NCBI RefSeq assembly: GCF_000717655.1
Contig: NZ_JNZY01000010.1
Span: 372,001 to 436,000, forward strand
Length of the DNA stretch: 64,000 nucleotides
Direction: 5' to 3'
From: Streptomyces katrae
Lineage (GTDB): Bacteria > Actinomycetota > Actinomycetes > Streptomycetales > Streptomycetaceae
Shown here: in pieces, positions 27,935-36,671 of the stretch
Numbering within the stretch: the stretch's first letter is position 1
Layout of the letters: each line of letters opens with the position of its first letter
Made by a program: the position numbers and the translations under genes
The notes under the pieces: model-generated
Database searches by the model: none
The model's input: only the letters and a program-made list of their open reading frames with translations
What the model was told of the DNA's origin: nothing

Positions 27935-29878
27935 ATGGGTGCGTTGTCAGACTGGGAGAGGTCGAGCACGGCCCGGGTGGTACCACCCGCGCGGCCGCGC
28001 AAGCTCGCCAAGGTCCCGTTCGTCGAGCTGGCCGACGGTCGCTTGCAGGGCGTGGTGTCCAGCGGTTCGGACATAGAGCGCGTCTACGTCTCGTCGGTCG
28101 CGGCCGGTACCTACGCGTTCGCCTGCAGCACCAACAACAACCGGCCCTGCGGCGGCGCGCGGGGCTCGTTCTGCAACCACATCAAGGCCCTGGTCGCGGA
28201 GGCCGTGCTCCAGTACGGAGCTCCGCGCGTGGCCCGCTACCTGCGGGTCGAGGCTGCGGACGGCGAGCCGACGGCGGTGGGCATCGCCGCCGGCATGAGC
28301 AGCACCCGTCCTCCGCAGGGGGACAACAAGGCCGCCGCACCCGTCTTCAGCCGGTTCCTGCGCCACCTGGCCTACCTGGAACTCGCGCCGACCACCGCAC
28401 CGTTGCCGGAGATGCAGTGGTTCCCGCCGACCAGGGCGGTGGCGACGGCGGTGCCCCCGCGCGAGCCCGGTCCGGGCCCGGGGGAGCGTACCGGCCTGCT
28501 GGGCGAAACCATCGCCGGGCTCGACGAGGCCCTCGCGGCCGTCGACGCCTTCGACGGGGCCCTCGTCGCCGGTCTGCTCCGTCCCCGGCCCGCCGAGGCC
28601 GCCGGGCTGACCGAGCTCGCCCGGGCCGTCGCGGGGACGCCGCTGGGCGCCAGGGTCGCCGAAGCGGCCGAGAAGGCGGCGGCCGGAGCCGCCGGCGAAG
28701 ACCACTTCGTGGCCCTCGCCGCCGCCCGCACCGCACTGCTCGGCTCCGTGCACGACGCGCTGACGACCCGCGTCGACGAGATGACCGGCCGGCCCCACAG
28801 CGGGGATGAGGCCGTCCCGGCACCCGGAGGGCAGCAGACGCCGAACCTGCTCGCCGCCGCCCGCTCCTGGCTCTCGGATCTCGCCCGCGCCGGCTGGCAG
28901 GGCATCGACCACGACCTGGTCTCCGCGTCGGCGCCCGTCGTCTCCGCGATGCTTCCCGACCCGGAGCTGCGCCGCCTGGCGACGCTCCTCGACGGGTTCG
29001 CCGCCGAACTCGCCGCCTCCTGCCCGGGTGTGTCCCTGGACCGGATCCCCGCGCGCCGCTGGGCCGACCTGTGGTCGCGCGCCCTGCTGCTGACGCTGCC
29101 CGGCGCGGCCGGCGCCCCCGCCACCGGCACGGCCACCGGCCGGCTCCTGCCGCTCGGCATCGACCTGCACGAACACGCGACCGCCGTACAGGCCGAGGTC
29201 CATGCGGTGTTCGAGCCCGCGGCCGGCTCGGTGCCCCGCCTGGTGCGGGCCGGCGTATCGGTGCCGAAGCCCGACACGGTGGTAGGAGCCGGCCTCTGGC
29301 AGCTGCTCCGTCCGCACATGTCGCTGCTGGCGGCCGCCGGTGAAGGCCGCTCGATGGACCTCACCGACATGCCGATCACCGCCGAGGGCGACCTGATCTG
29401 GAGCGAGGCGTGCGCGCGCCCGGGGGAGGCGGCAGACGCCTTCGCCACCGCCCGTGTGGCCCTGCCCCCTGCGGCCGCTGCGGTGGCGGCACCGCTGGAC
29501 CGGCACCCGGCGCGGATCGCCGTACCCGTCTTCCTGGAGGGCTACGCCACCCGGCAGGAGGACGACGGCGCACTGACGTGGACCACCGCCGGCGGCGACC
29601 TCGCCGTCGACACGGACCGGATCCCGGCCGCCGGACCCCTCACCCCGGAAGCCGTTGCGGCGTCGAACGCATGCATCGGCCTGCTCCGCTGGGACGCCGG
29701 GACGTTCAGCGTCCAGCCGCTCGCCGTCGAAACCACCGCCCGGAAGAAGGCGGTCGCGGTGCACGCAGGGGCATGGGCGGGCGGCACGGCCGACAAGGCC
29801 GGCGTGAAGGCCGAGAAGGCCGCCACCGACGCCGCGGCGGTGCTGCGCGAGCGAGCGGGAAGGCTGTTGCGGAAATGA
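27935..29878 (+). CDS. SWIM zinc-finger protein of the MoxR-VWA set
   Basis: A 647-aa protein. The zinc site is Cys64-X7-Cys72-X7-Cys80-X-His82 (FACSTNNNRPCGG then SFCNHIKALV), a SWIM-type variant. The rest is a long alpha/beta region without clear catalytic motifs, ending in KAATDAAAVLRERAGRLLRK. SWIM fingers bind DNA or protein partners. It is the first of four genes in the order SWIM, VWA, MoxR, DUF5682 and overlaps the VWA gene (ATGA). Start: ATG at 27935 touches GGAG, so TTG at 27944 (9 bases after GGAG) may be the true one. Its role is probably substrate recognition for the chaperone pair. Confidence 0.85.
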   Translation: MGALSDWERSSTARVVPPARPRKLAKVPFVELADGRLQGVVSSGSDIERVYVSSVAAGTYAFACSTNNNRPCGGARGSFCNHIKALVAEAVLQYGAPRVARYLRVEAADGEPTAVGIAAGMSSTRPPQGDNKAAAPVFSRFLRHLAYLELAPTTAPLPEMQWFPPTRAVATAVPPREPGPGPGERTGLLGETIAGLDEALAAVDAFDGALVAGLLRPRPAEAAGLTELARAVAGTPLGARVAEAAEKAAAGAAGEDHFVALAAARTALLGSVHDALTTRVDEMTGRPHSGDEAVPAPGGQQTPNLLAAARSWLSDLARAGWQGIDHDLVSASAPVVSAMLPDPELRRLATLLDGFAAELAASCPGVSLDRIPARRWADLWSRALLLTLPGAAGAPATGTATGRLLPLGIDLHEHATAVQAEVHAVFEPAAGSVPRLVRAGVSVPKPDTVVGAGLWQLLRPHMSLLAAAGEGRSMDLTDMPITAEGDLIWSEACARPGEAADAFATARVALPPAAAAVAAPLDRHPARIAVPVFLEGYATRQEDDGALTWTTAGGDLAVDTDRIPAAGPLTPEAVAASNACIGLLRWDAGTFSVQPLAVETTARKKAVAVHAGAWAGGTADKAGVKAEKAATDAAAVLRERAGRLLRK

Positions 29879-31221
29879 CCGGACAGGAACCCGGGGTGCT
29901 CCCCGCCCCCGAAGACAACCGCCGTCAGGTCCTGTACTGGCGGCTCCTCGGCCGGCTGTTCGATCAGGAGGAGCAGGCGACGCTGGAGTCGGCGAGCCTG
30001 GCCGTGGTCGAGGACATCGGCCTGCCGACCGCCCTGCTGGACCCGCAGGTGTCCGTCGATTCGATCGTGCAGCGCCACCCGGAGCTGGCCACCGAGTTCG
30101 AGGGCCTGATGGTGCCGCCGGAGCCCGCGCCGGAGGGCGCAGGTGAAGACGGACGGGACCGGGCCGCCGAGGTACGGCGCGCAGCGCTCGTCTCCAAGGT
30201 GCTGCTCAACGTCTTCTCCTCCGGGTCCGGCACGGTCACCGCCGGGCAGCTGTCGCGCTGGCAGTCCGACGCGGGCTGGCTGGAGCGCTCGCTCGGCTGC
30301 AAGCCCGGCGAACTGCGCGGCCCCCGGGCCGGCGGAATCGGCCCGGAACTCGGCGCCATCGAGGCCGGCCTGGTCAAGCGCATGCACCTGCGCGAGGTGC
30401 TCGCCGACCCCAAGCTCGCCGCGCAGCTCACCCCGAGCATGTCCCTGATCGAGCAGCTGCTGCGCGACAAGAACAACCTGTCCGGCGTGGCCCTGGCCAA
30501 CGCCAAGGCCCTGATCCGCCGTTTCGTCGACGAGGTCGCCGAGGTGCTGCGCACCCAGGTGGAGAAGTCCACGGTCGGCGCCCTGGACCGGTCTGTGCCG
30601 CCCAAGCGGGTGTTCCGCAACCTGGACCTCGACCGGACGATCTGGAAGAACCTCACCAACTGGAGCCCGGAGGAGGAGCGGTTGTACGTCGACCGCCTCT
30701 ACTACCGGCACACCGCGCGCAAGACGACGCCGCAGCGGCTGATCGTGGTCGTCGACCAGTCCGGCTCGATGGTGGACTCGATGGTCAACTGCACCATCCT
30801 GGCCTCGATCTTCGCCGGGCTTCCGAAGGTGGACGTCCACCTCATCGCGTACGACACGCAGGCACTCGACCTCACGCCGTGGGTGCACGACCCCTTCGAG
30901 ACCCTGCTGCGGACCAAACTCGGCGGCGGCACCGACGGCACCGTCGCGATGGCGCTGGCCCAGCCGAAGATCGCCGAGCCCCGCAACACCGTCGTCGTGT
31001 GGATCTCGGACTTCTACGAATGGCGGACCGAGCCGCTGTTCGAGAGCATGGCCGCCATCCACCGCTCGGGCGCCAAGTTCATCCCCGTCGGCTCGGTGAC
31101 CAGCTCCGGCCGCGGCAGCGTCAATCCGTGGTTCCGGGAGCGCTTCAAGGACCTCGGCACGCCGGTGCTCTCCGGACACATCCGCAAGCTCGTCCACGAA
31201 CTGAAGACGTTCCTCGCTTAA
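29875..31221 (+). CDS. VWA (CoxE-like) domain protein
   Basis: A 448-aa protein with a helical N-terminal region (1-280) and a C-terminal von Willebrand A domain. The metal-dependent adhesion site is complete: Asp294-X-Ser296-X-Ser298 (VVDQSGSMVDS), Thr353 (GGGTDG) and Asp379 (WISDFYE). In MoxR-VWA couples (RavA-ViaA, NorQ-NorD, CbbQ-CbbO) this subunit binds the target through the metal site while the ATPase remodels it. Overlaps the SWIM gene by 4 bases; the MoxR gene follows after 49 bases. Confidence 0.93.
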   Translation: MTGQEPGVLPAPEDNRRQVLYWRLLGRLFDQEEQATLESASLAVVEDIGLPTALLDPQVSVDSIVQRHPELATEFEGLMVPPEPAPEGAGEDGRDRAAEVRRAALVSKVLLNVFSSGSGTVTAGQLSRWQSDAGWLERSLGCKPGELRGPRAGGIGPELGAIEAGLVKRMHLREVLADPKLAAQLTPSMSLIEQLLRDKNNLSGVALANAKALIRRFVDEVAEVLRTQVEKSTVGALDRSVPPKRVFRNLDLDRTIWKNLTNWSPEEERLYVDRLYYRHTARKTTPQRLIVVVDQSGSMVDSMVNCTILASIFAGLPKVDVHLIAYDTQALDLTPWVHDPFETLLRTKLGGGTDGTVAMALAQPKIAEPRNTVVVWISDFYEWRTEPLFESMAAIHRSGAKFIPVGSVTSSGRGSVNPWFRERFKDLGTPVLSGHIRKLVHELKTFLA

Positions 31222-31270
31222 TACCCCCCTCATACCGCTTACCCATTGATGTGCTGAGAAAGGCGCCGAT

Positions 31271-32383
31271 ATGTCCGACCTGTTGCGTGCACCCGCCGAG
31301 ATCAAGTACGCCGAGGAGCTGGCCTGGCTCGAGTCCGTCGACGACGGCCCGAAGCCCTTCTCCTGGCGCCTCTCCCCGAAGATGGTCCGCCTGTTCATCC
31401 TGGGATCCGAGCGCTCCGACGGCCTCGACCGGGAGATCCCGCAGAAGTGGTACGGCGACCGCAGCTTCGTCGAGCGCTCCATCGTCACCCTCGCCTCCGA
31501 CCGCGGCCTGCTGCTGATCGGCGACCCCGGCACCGGCAAGAGCTGGCTGGCCGAGCTGCTGTCCGCCGCGATCTGCCGCAACTCGACGCTGGTGGTGCAG
31601 GGCACGGCCGGAACCACCGAGGACCACATCAAATACTCCTGGAACGTGTCCATGGTGATCGCCAAGGGCCAGTCGCGGGAGTCGATGATCCCTTCGCCGA
31701 TCATGACCGCGATGGAGTCCGGCGCCATCGGGCGCTTCGAGGAGCTCACGCGCTCCACCAGCGACGTCCAGGACGCGCTGATCTCGATCCTGTCGGAGAA
31801 GTACATCTCGGTCCCCGAACTGGACAGCGAGAACATCGTCTTCGCCAAGCCCGGCTTCTCCGTCATCGCCACGGCCAACAGCCGTGACCGCGGCGTCAAC
31901 GACCTGTCCTCCGCGCTGAAGCGCCGCTTCAACTTCGTGCGCATCCCGGTGGTGACGAACAAGAAGAGCGAGGAGGAGATCGTCCGCTTCCGCACCGAGG
32001 AACTGCTGCGCCGGCACCAGATCGAACTGGACGTGCCCCCGACGCTGCTCGACGTGCTGCTGCAGAGCTTCACCGATCTGCGAGCCTCGGCAGCCGCGGC
32101 AGGCAGCGACGACGAGAAGCTCGAGTCGGCGCTGTCGACCGCCGAGCAGATCGGCGTCCTCGAGGACGCGATCCTGCACAGCAACTTCTTCGGCGAGCGC
32201 ACCCTGACCGCCCACACGCTGGCCTCCTCCCTCGTCGGATCGCTGGCGCGGCGCGAGCCGGAGGACCTGGCCATCCTCAACAAGTACCTGCACGGCGTCG
32301 TCGAGCCGCGCAGCAAGGAAGAGGGCGGCTCCTGGCCGGAGTTCCTGGAGGGCGGCCGCAACGCGATCGCCACCCTGTCATGA
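31271..32383 (+). CDS. MoxR-family AAA+ ATPase
   Basis: A 370-aa ATPase. Walker A is GDPGTGKS (84-91), a Walker B-like segment GAIGRFEELTR contains Glu157-Glu158, sensor 1 is ATANSRD (Asn203), and ALKRRFNF (216-222) carries arginine-finger residues. Such proteins form hexamers that remodel or insert cofactors in partner proteins together with a VWA subunit. AAAGG about 8 bases upstream supports the ATG. The stop overlaps the DUF5682 start by ATGA. Confidence 0.93.
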   Translation: MSDLLRAPAEIKYAEELAWLESVDDGPKPFSWRLSPKMVRLFILGSERSDGLDREIPQKWYGDRSFVERSIVTLASDRGLLLIGDPGTGKSWLAELLSAAICRNSTLVVQGTAGTTEDHIKYSWNVSMVIAKGQSRESMIPSPIMTAMESGAIGRFEELTRSTSDVQDALISILSEKYISVPELDSENIVFAKPGFSVIATANSRDRGVNDLSSALKRRFNFVRIPVVTNKKSEEEIVRFRTEELLRRHQIELDVPPTLLDVLLQSFTDLRASAAAAGSDDEKLESALSTAEQIGVLEDAILHSNFFGERTLTAHTLASSLVGSLARREPEDLAILNKYLHGVVEPRSKEEGGSWPEFLEGGRNAIATLS

Positions 32384-35184
32384 GCCCCGCACAGGAAGGG
32401 ACGACGTTCGACGCGCTGCGCACCCAGCTGCAGGAGGCCGCCACGGCCTTCGCCGACGGCCCGGACGCGCTGGAGGGCATCCTTCTCGGCATCGTCGACG
32501 ACGTCGACCGCGCGGTACGCGAACCACTGGAGGTCTTCCCGGTCTGCCACCACTCTCCGGCCTCGGCCGTCGCGATGGCGCGGCGGCTGCGGGAGAAGCA
32601 GCCGAAGGTCGTCTACCTGGAGCTGTGCGAGGACATGGCGCCGCTCCTGACCGAGCTGCGCAACTGCCGGCTCCCGGTGGCGGTGCAGGCGTTCGCGAGC
32701 GAGGTCGACGGATTCCCCGCCGAATGGGCGCCGCTGTCGGTCGTCGCACCGATCACCGAGGCGTCGGCCGAGTACCAGGCGATCGCCTACGCGCTGGACA
32801 CGCCGGGCGTCGAGCTGGTCCTCGTCGACCGCTCCTCGGACCACGTGTTCCAGTGGCAGGCCGGGGCGCAGTCCACGCCCGAGCCGGCCGACCCGGACGC
32901 CCCGGCGGCCGACGAGGAAGCCGCACTGCACGGCGACGCGGTCGGCGTGGAGATCGGCGACCTGCGCCCGCGCTTCGCCGAGCTGGAGGAGCACCTGCTG
33001 CACCACGGCCGGGTGCGGCACTGGTCGGAGTGGTGGCACCAGTACGTCGAACTGCCGCTCGGCGACAGCGACCACGACACGTACCGGCAGGTCATGCTGC
33101 TGATCGGCAGCCTGTTCCGGCGTCTCGCACCGGGGGACCCGGGGCGGGTCCGTGTGGACGAGGACCGCGAGCGCCACATGTGGACGAGGATGCGCGAACA
33201 CCTGGCCGCGACCGGTACCGATCCCGCGGACTGCCTGTACGTGTGCGGCGCGTTCCACGCGGCCAGCCGCGTCCCCGAGTTCGGCGTCGACGGCACGGAC
33301 ACCTTCGAGATCAGCCCGCCGAGCGCCAGCGCGTGGCAGTACGGACTCATCCCGTCCAGCCATGCCGCGATCGAGGCGCAGTTCGGCCTCGCCGGCGGTT
33401 CCGTGTCGATCGCCGCCACCCAGTGGGCGAAGAACCTCAAGCGGACACGGGTGAAGCCGTTCCGGCTCGAGGGGCAGGCGGGGGCGAAGAAGGCGGCCAA
33501 GCCGCGCAAGACGGCGGCTGCGCCGGCCGTCCCGGCGGGGCCGGAGTCACCCTCCGACCTGCCGGCGGACATGCTCTCCGGGTTCCTGCAGCGTCCGCCC
33601 GTCCTCGACCGGCTGGACGAGGCCGAACTGCTCGGCTGGTCGGTGGAGATCGTGCGCGCCGCGCGGCGCAACGGCTACCTCGCCTCGACCGCCGACGCCA
33701 TCGCCGTCTTCGAGACGTCGATCCTGCTGGCCGGGATGCGCGATCGGGCCAAGCCCACCCCGTACGACTTCCAGGACGCGGCGATCACCTGCATCGAGAA
33801 GGACAGGGTGCCCGGCCGGCGCGACGTACGCCGCCTCGTCGAGATCATGATGGGCGGCGACCGGATCGGCCAGGTCGGCTACGAGGCGCTGCCGCCGCTC
33901 GCGCGCGACGTGCACGACCGGCTCGCACCGCTGGGCCTGGCGCTCCAGCAGCGCGGTGTGCAGCGCGCCTTGCTGGACATGGCCTCCCGTCCCGAACTGG
34001 AGAAGTGCTCCGACGTCCTGTGGATGCTGCGCCACCTGATGCCGCACGGCGCGGCACGCCCGATCATGGGCGAGCGGCGGCTCGGCGAGCGGCCGATCCA
34101 GGAATCGTGGGACCTCGCCCTGGGCACCCACCAGCGGGCGCTGATCGAGCTCGGCTACGAGGGCGTCAGCATCGAGCAGGTCCTGGAGCAGCGCCTCCGG
34201 CGCACCGCGTACGGGCCGCAGGCGACGACGGCGACGGTCCTGCAGGCCGTCGAGGACGCGACGCTGTACCTGCGCAGCCGCCGCCTCGCCGACGAACTGG
34301 GCACGCGCGCCCTGGAGGTCCTGGCGACCGAGCGCAGTGTCGACGGCGCACCGGAGGTGCTGCGGCGGGTACGGCGGCTGCTGGGCCACTACCGGACGAG
34401 CGAACCGGTGCTTCCGGGGTGGATCGAGTCGTTCGTCAAGACCGGTTACGCGCACTACTGCACCCTGCTGCCGACGGCGTTCACCGACGAGGAGGCGACG
34501 GTCCGCCAGGTCGCGGCGATGCTGGGCTTCCTGTTCAGCATGGAGAGCCTGGCGCTGTCGCTGGGCTGCGACCGGACGCAGCTGGAGCTGGCCTTCGCAC
34601 AGTCCCATCCGCAGGAGCCGTCGAAGGTGGCGCTGCTGTGGGCGGCGCAGGTGCACCTGGGGGAGCTCTCCCGCACGGAACTGCGGGGGCGGTGTGACGA
34701 CCTGCTGGGCAACCCCCTGGTGGTGCCCGCTTATCCGCAATACCTGAGCGGATTCCTGCAGGCGCTGGAGCCGGTGCCGCAGCTGGCCGACTTCGTGGTG
34801 GAGGCGGTGTCGAACGCGTTCGCGCGGCTGCCGGACCCGGTGCTGCTGCCGTGGCTGCCGGCCTTGATCACCACCCTGCGTTCCGGAGGCGCCGAACTGG
34901 CCCCGCTGCTGATCCGCGAGGCCGGCCGGATCTTCCCCGGCCGCCTCGCGGCACTGGACACCTGGACCCCGCCGTGGCAGGACCCCCCGCACACGGCTCC
35001 CGCCCTGCCGAGCCGCGCCGGCCCCGCCGCACTGCTCACCGTGCACCCCGAGCCGTGCGACGCCCTGGCAGCCCTGCTGGGATGGGACGATCCCTGGACT
35101 CCGCCGGCCTCCGAGGGAGCAGCCCTGACCACCCACCACCCGAAGACGGCCCTGGCCCTGGAGGCGCTCCTGAACGGGTTGTAG
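32380..35184 (+). CDS. DUF5682 protein with TraB/TIKI/ChaN-like motifs
   Basis: A 934-aa protein, the last of the four-gene set. Residues 53-85 read FPVCHHSPASAVAMARRL, then PKVVYLELCED; residues 262-272 read DRERHMWTRMR; residues 287-298 read YVCGAFHAASRV. This order (His-containing strand loop, buried Glu after a hydrophobic strand, ERDxxM helix, GxxH strand) is the pattern of the TraB/TIKI/ChaN/EreA superfamily of hydrolases. I therefore infer a metal-dependent hydrolase or esterase domain at residues 50-350. The rest is a long helical, repeat-like region. Function unknown; likely effector or target of the ATPase. Confidence 0.8.
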   Translation: MSPAQEGTTFDALRTQLQEAATAFADGPDALEGILLGIVDDVDRAVREPLEVFPVCHHSPASAVAMARRLREKQPKVVYLELCEDMAPLLTELRNCRLPVAVQAFASEVDGFPAEWAPLSVVAPITEASAEYQAIAYALDTPGVELVLVDRSSDHVFQWQAGAQSTPEPADPDAPAADEEAALHGDAVGVEIGDLRPRFAELEEHLLHHGRVRHWSEWWHQYVELPLGDSDHDTYRQVMLLIGSLFRRLAPGDPGRVRVDEDRERHMWTRMREHLAATGTDPADCLYVCGAFHAASRVPEFGVDGTDTFEISPPSASAWQYGLIPSSHAAIEAQFGLAGGSVSIAATQWAKNLKRTRVKPFRLEGQAGAKKAAKPRKTAAAPAVPAGPESPSDLPADMLSGFLQRPPVLDRLDEAELLGWSVEIVRAARRNGYLASTADAIAVFETSILLAGMRDRAKPTPYDFQDAAITCIEKDRVPGRRDVRRLVEIMMGGDRIGQVGYEALPPLARDVHDRLAPLGLALQQRGVQRALLDMASRPELEKCSDVLWMLRHLMPHGAARPIMGERRLGERPIQESWDLALGTHQRALIELGYEGVSIEQVLEQRLRRTAYGPQATTATVLQAVEDATLYLRSRRLADELGTRALEVLATERSVDGAPEVLRRVRRLLGHYRTSEPVLPGWIESFVKTGYAHYCTLLPTAFTDEEATVRQVAAMLGFLFSMESLALSLGCDRTQLELAFAQSHPQEPSKVALLWAAQVHLGELSRTELRGRCDDLLGNPLVVPAYPQYLSGFLQALEPVPQLADFVVEAVSNAFARLPDPVLLPWLPALITTLRSGGAELAPLLIREAGRIFPGRLAALDTWTPPWQDPPHTAPALPSRAGPAALLTVHPEPCDALAALLGWDDPWTPPASEGAALTTHHPKTALALEALLNGL

Positions 35185-35187
35185 GCG

Positions 35188-35727
35188 TCAGCGGTAATCG
35201 TCGGGGTGGCCCTGCATCCAGATGTTGATCTTGTCGCGGGTGCCGATCAGCAGGGTCTGGTGCTTCTTCAGGTTCTCGAAGGAGCGGTCCCCGGCGAGCT
35301 CCGCGTCGAGCTTCTTGATCAGGGCGATCGGCTCGGGAAAGTGGCCGGGGCCCTTCGCGTCGGCCTTCATCGCCGCATCCATGCGGTGCAGTTCGTCGTA
35401 GACCCGTCCGAGGAAGTACGCGCAGTTCCCCGGGGTGCACGAATCGTCCAGGGTGGCCTGGAGTCCCGCGAAGGCGTCCCGGACCAGGCTCACCGGCTCG
35501 GAGCTCTGGGCCGACGGCGTACGGGACGCCGCGGGCGCGGTCGGTGCCGAGTCGGTGGGCGCCGTGGAGCCCGACGCGCTCGGGGTCGCCGCGGGTGCGC
35601 CGGTCGGGGTGGACGAGCCGCTGGGCGACGCACTCCCCTTCGGGCTCGTCCCGCAGGAGACGCTGAGCGCTGCGAGGGCCACGGCGACGACCGCCGCACC
35701 TCGTATCCTGGATATGGGCATGGCCAT
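35188..35727 (-). CDS. putative lipoprotein, hypothetical
   Basis: A 179-aa exported protein. MAMPISRIRGAAVVAVALA followed by ALSVSC gives a signal with Cys25; the lipobox is not canonical (Leu at -4), so lipidation is likely but not certain. A Ser/Thr/Pro/Ala-rich linker follows, then a helical domain with two cysteines (DDSCTPGNCAYFLGRVYDELHRM). The gene converges with the DUF5682 gene with 3 bases between stops. GGGGAA precedes the ATG. Confidence 0.7.
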   Translation of the reverse strand: MAMPISRIRGAAVVAVALAALSVSCGTSPKGSASPSGSSTPTGAPAATPSASGSTAPTDSAPTAPAASRTPSAQSSEPVSLVRDAFAGLQATLDDSCTPGNCAYFLGRVYDELHRMDAAMKADAKGPGHFPEPIALIKKLDAELAGDRSFENLKKHQTLLIGTRDKINIWMQGHPDDYR

Positions 35728-35805
35728 GACTTCCCCCGTGATCGTTGAGTCGGCTGACTTTACTCGGCGACGGGGGCTCACCGCCTCCCCGGACACCGGT
35801 CTGCG

Positions 35806-36232
35806 GTGATCCGCGCGCCCGGCGCACGTGCGGATGGCTTCTTCGGCTGCCGGATGCGGAGGCATCCCACGCGCGGGGCCGCGGACTTGGCCGGCGCCGG
35901 CCACCTGCCGCCCGCGGTCTTCGGAGCGGACAGCTCGGCCGCTCTGGCCGACGTTCCGGTGGGTCCGCCGCTGGGCACCGGGGTGGGCGGCTACGAGGGC
36001 GTCACCCGGGCGATCACCACCGAGGAGACCCTGCTGATGGTCACCGACGGGCTGGTGGAACGGCGCGGGAGGGGACGTCGACGTCTCGCCGGCCCGGCCG
36101 GCCGGACCGCTGCTGCCGGTGGGCACGGTGGCGGAGGAGCTGGTGGACGCCGTGGTGGTTGCCCTGGACGCCCGCCACGCCGAGGACGACGTCGCGGTAA
36201 TCGCCGCCCGCATCCGCCCTCGCAGGCCGTAG
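35806..36232 (+). pseudogene. truncated and frameshifted SpoIIE/PP2C phosphatase remnant
   Basis: The frame from 35830 encodes LAGAGHLPPAVFGADSSAA, then GPPLGTG and LLMVTDGLVERRGR, the C-terminal core of a SpoIIE-type phosphatase. Near 36070 the frame is lost, but the +1 frame continues with DVDVSPARPAGPLLPVGTV and ends DDVAVIAARIRPRRP before TAG at 36230. The N-terminal half (GDxxDxx metal motif) is missing. This is a decayed gene end, not a functional CDS; the full parent is not in the window apart from the distinct phosphatase at 8866. Confidence 0.75.
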
Positions 36233-36241
36233 GCTCGGGGC

Positions 36242-36601
36242 ATGCCGCTGGAGTGGGAACAGACCGTCGTGGACTCCCGGGACCCGGCCGCGCTGGGCCG
36301 TTGGTGGGCGCAGGCGTTGGCGTGGGTCGTCGTGAACGACGCGCCGGACGAGTTCGAGATCCGCCCCGACCCCGACCGCCTGCCCGGCCTGATCTTCGTC
36401 CCGGTGCCGGAGCACAAGCAGTCGAAGAACCGCCTCCACCTGGACTTCCGCCCGGACGACCAGGCGGCGGAAGTCCAGCGCCTGCTCGAACACGGCGCCC
36501 GCCGTGCCGACGTGGGCCAGGGCCAGGACGCCACCTGGATGGTCCTCACCGACCCCGAGGGCAACGAATTCTGCGTCCTCTCCTCCCGTCGACGGCACTA
36601 G
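36242..36601 (+). CDS. VOC-family (glyoxalase-like) protein
   Basis: A 119-aa single-domain protein: EQTVVDSRDPAALGRWWAQAL, LIFVPVPEHKQSKNRLHLDFRP and VLTDPEGNEFCVL form the beta-alpha-beta-beta-beta modules of the vicinal oxygen chelate fold (glyoxalase_6 type). His and Glu metal ligands (HLDF, EGNEF) are present. Substrate unknown. It begins 9 bases after the phosphatase remnant. Confidence 0.85.
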   Translation: MPLEWEQTVVDSRDPAALGRWWAQALAWVVVNDAPDEFEIRPDPDRLPGLIFVPVPEHKQSKNRLHLDFRPDDQAAEVQRLLEHGARRADVGQGQDATWMVLTDPEGNEFCVLSSRRRH

Positions 36602-36671
36602 TCTCCTCGGTCGTGATCCCGGGCGGGCCGGCGGGGGAGGCGGGGTCCCCTTTGCCGCCGGGTGGCGGCCG

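Noticed and set aside
29542..33363. Very long minus-strand open frame across the VWA, MoxR and DUF5682 genes
   Set aside because: It crosses several well-supported plus-strand genes and shows no domain; a high-GC shadow.
35188..36564. Single long minus-strand gene covering lipoprotein and VOC region
   Set aside because: Only the part from 35727 downwards has a signal peptide and sensible sequence; the upstream part is antisense to the VOC gene and phosphatase remnant.
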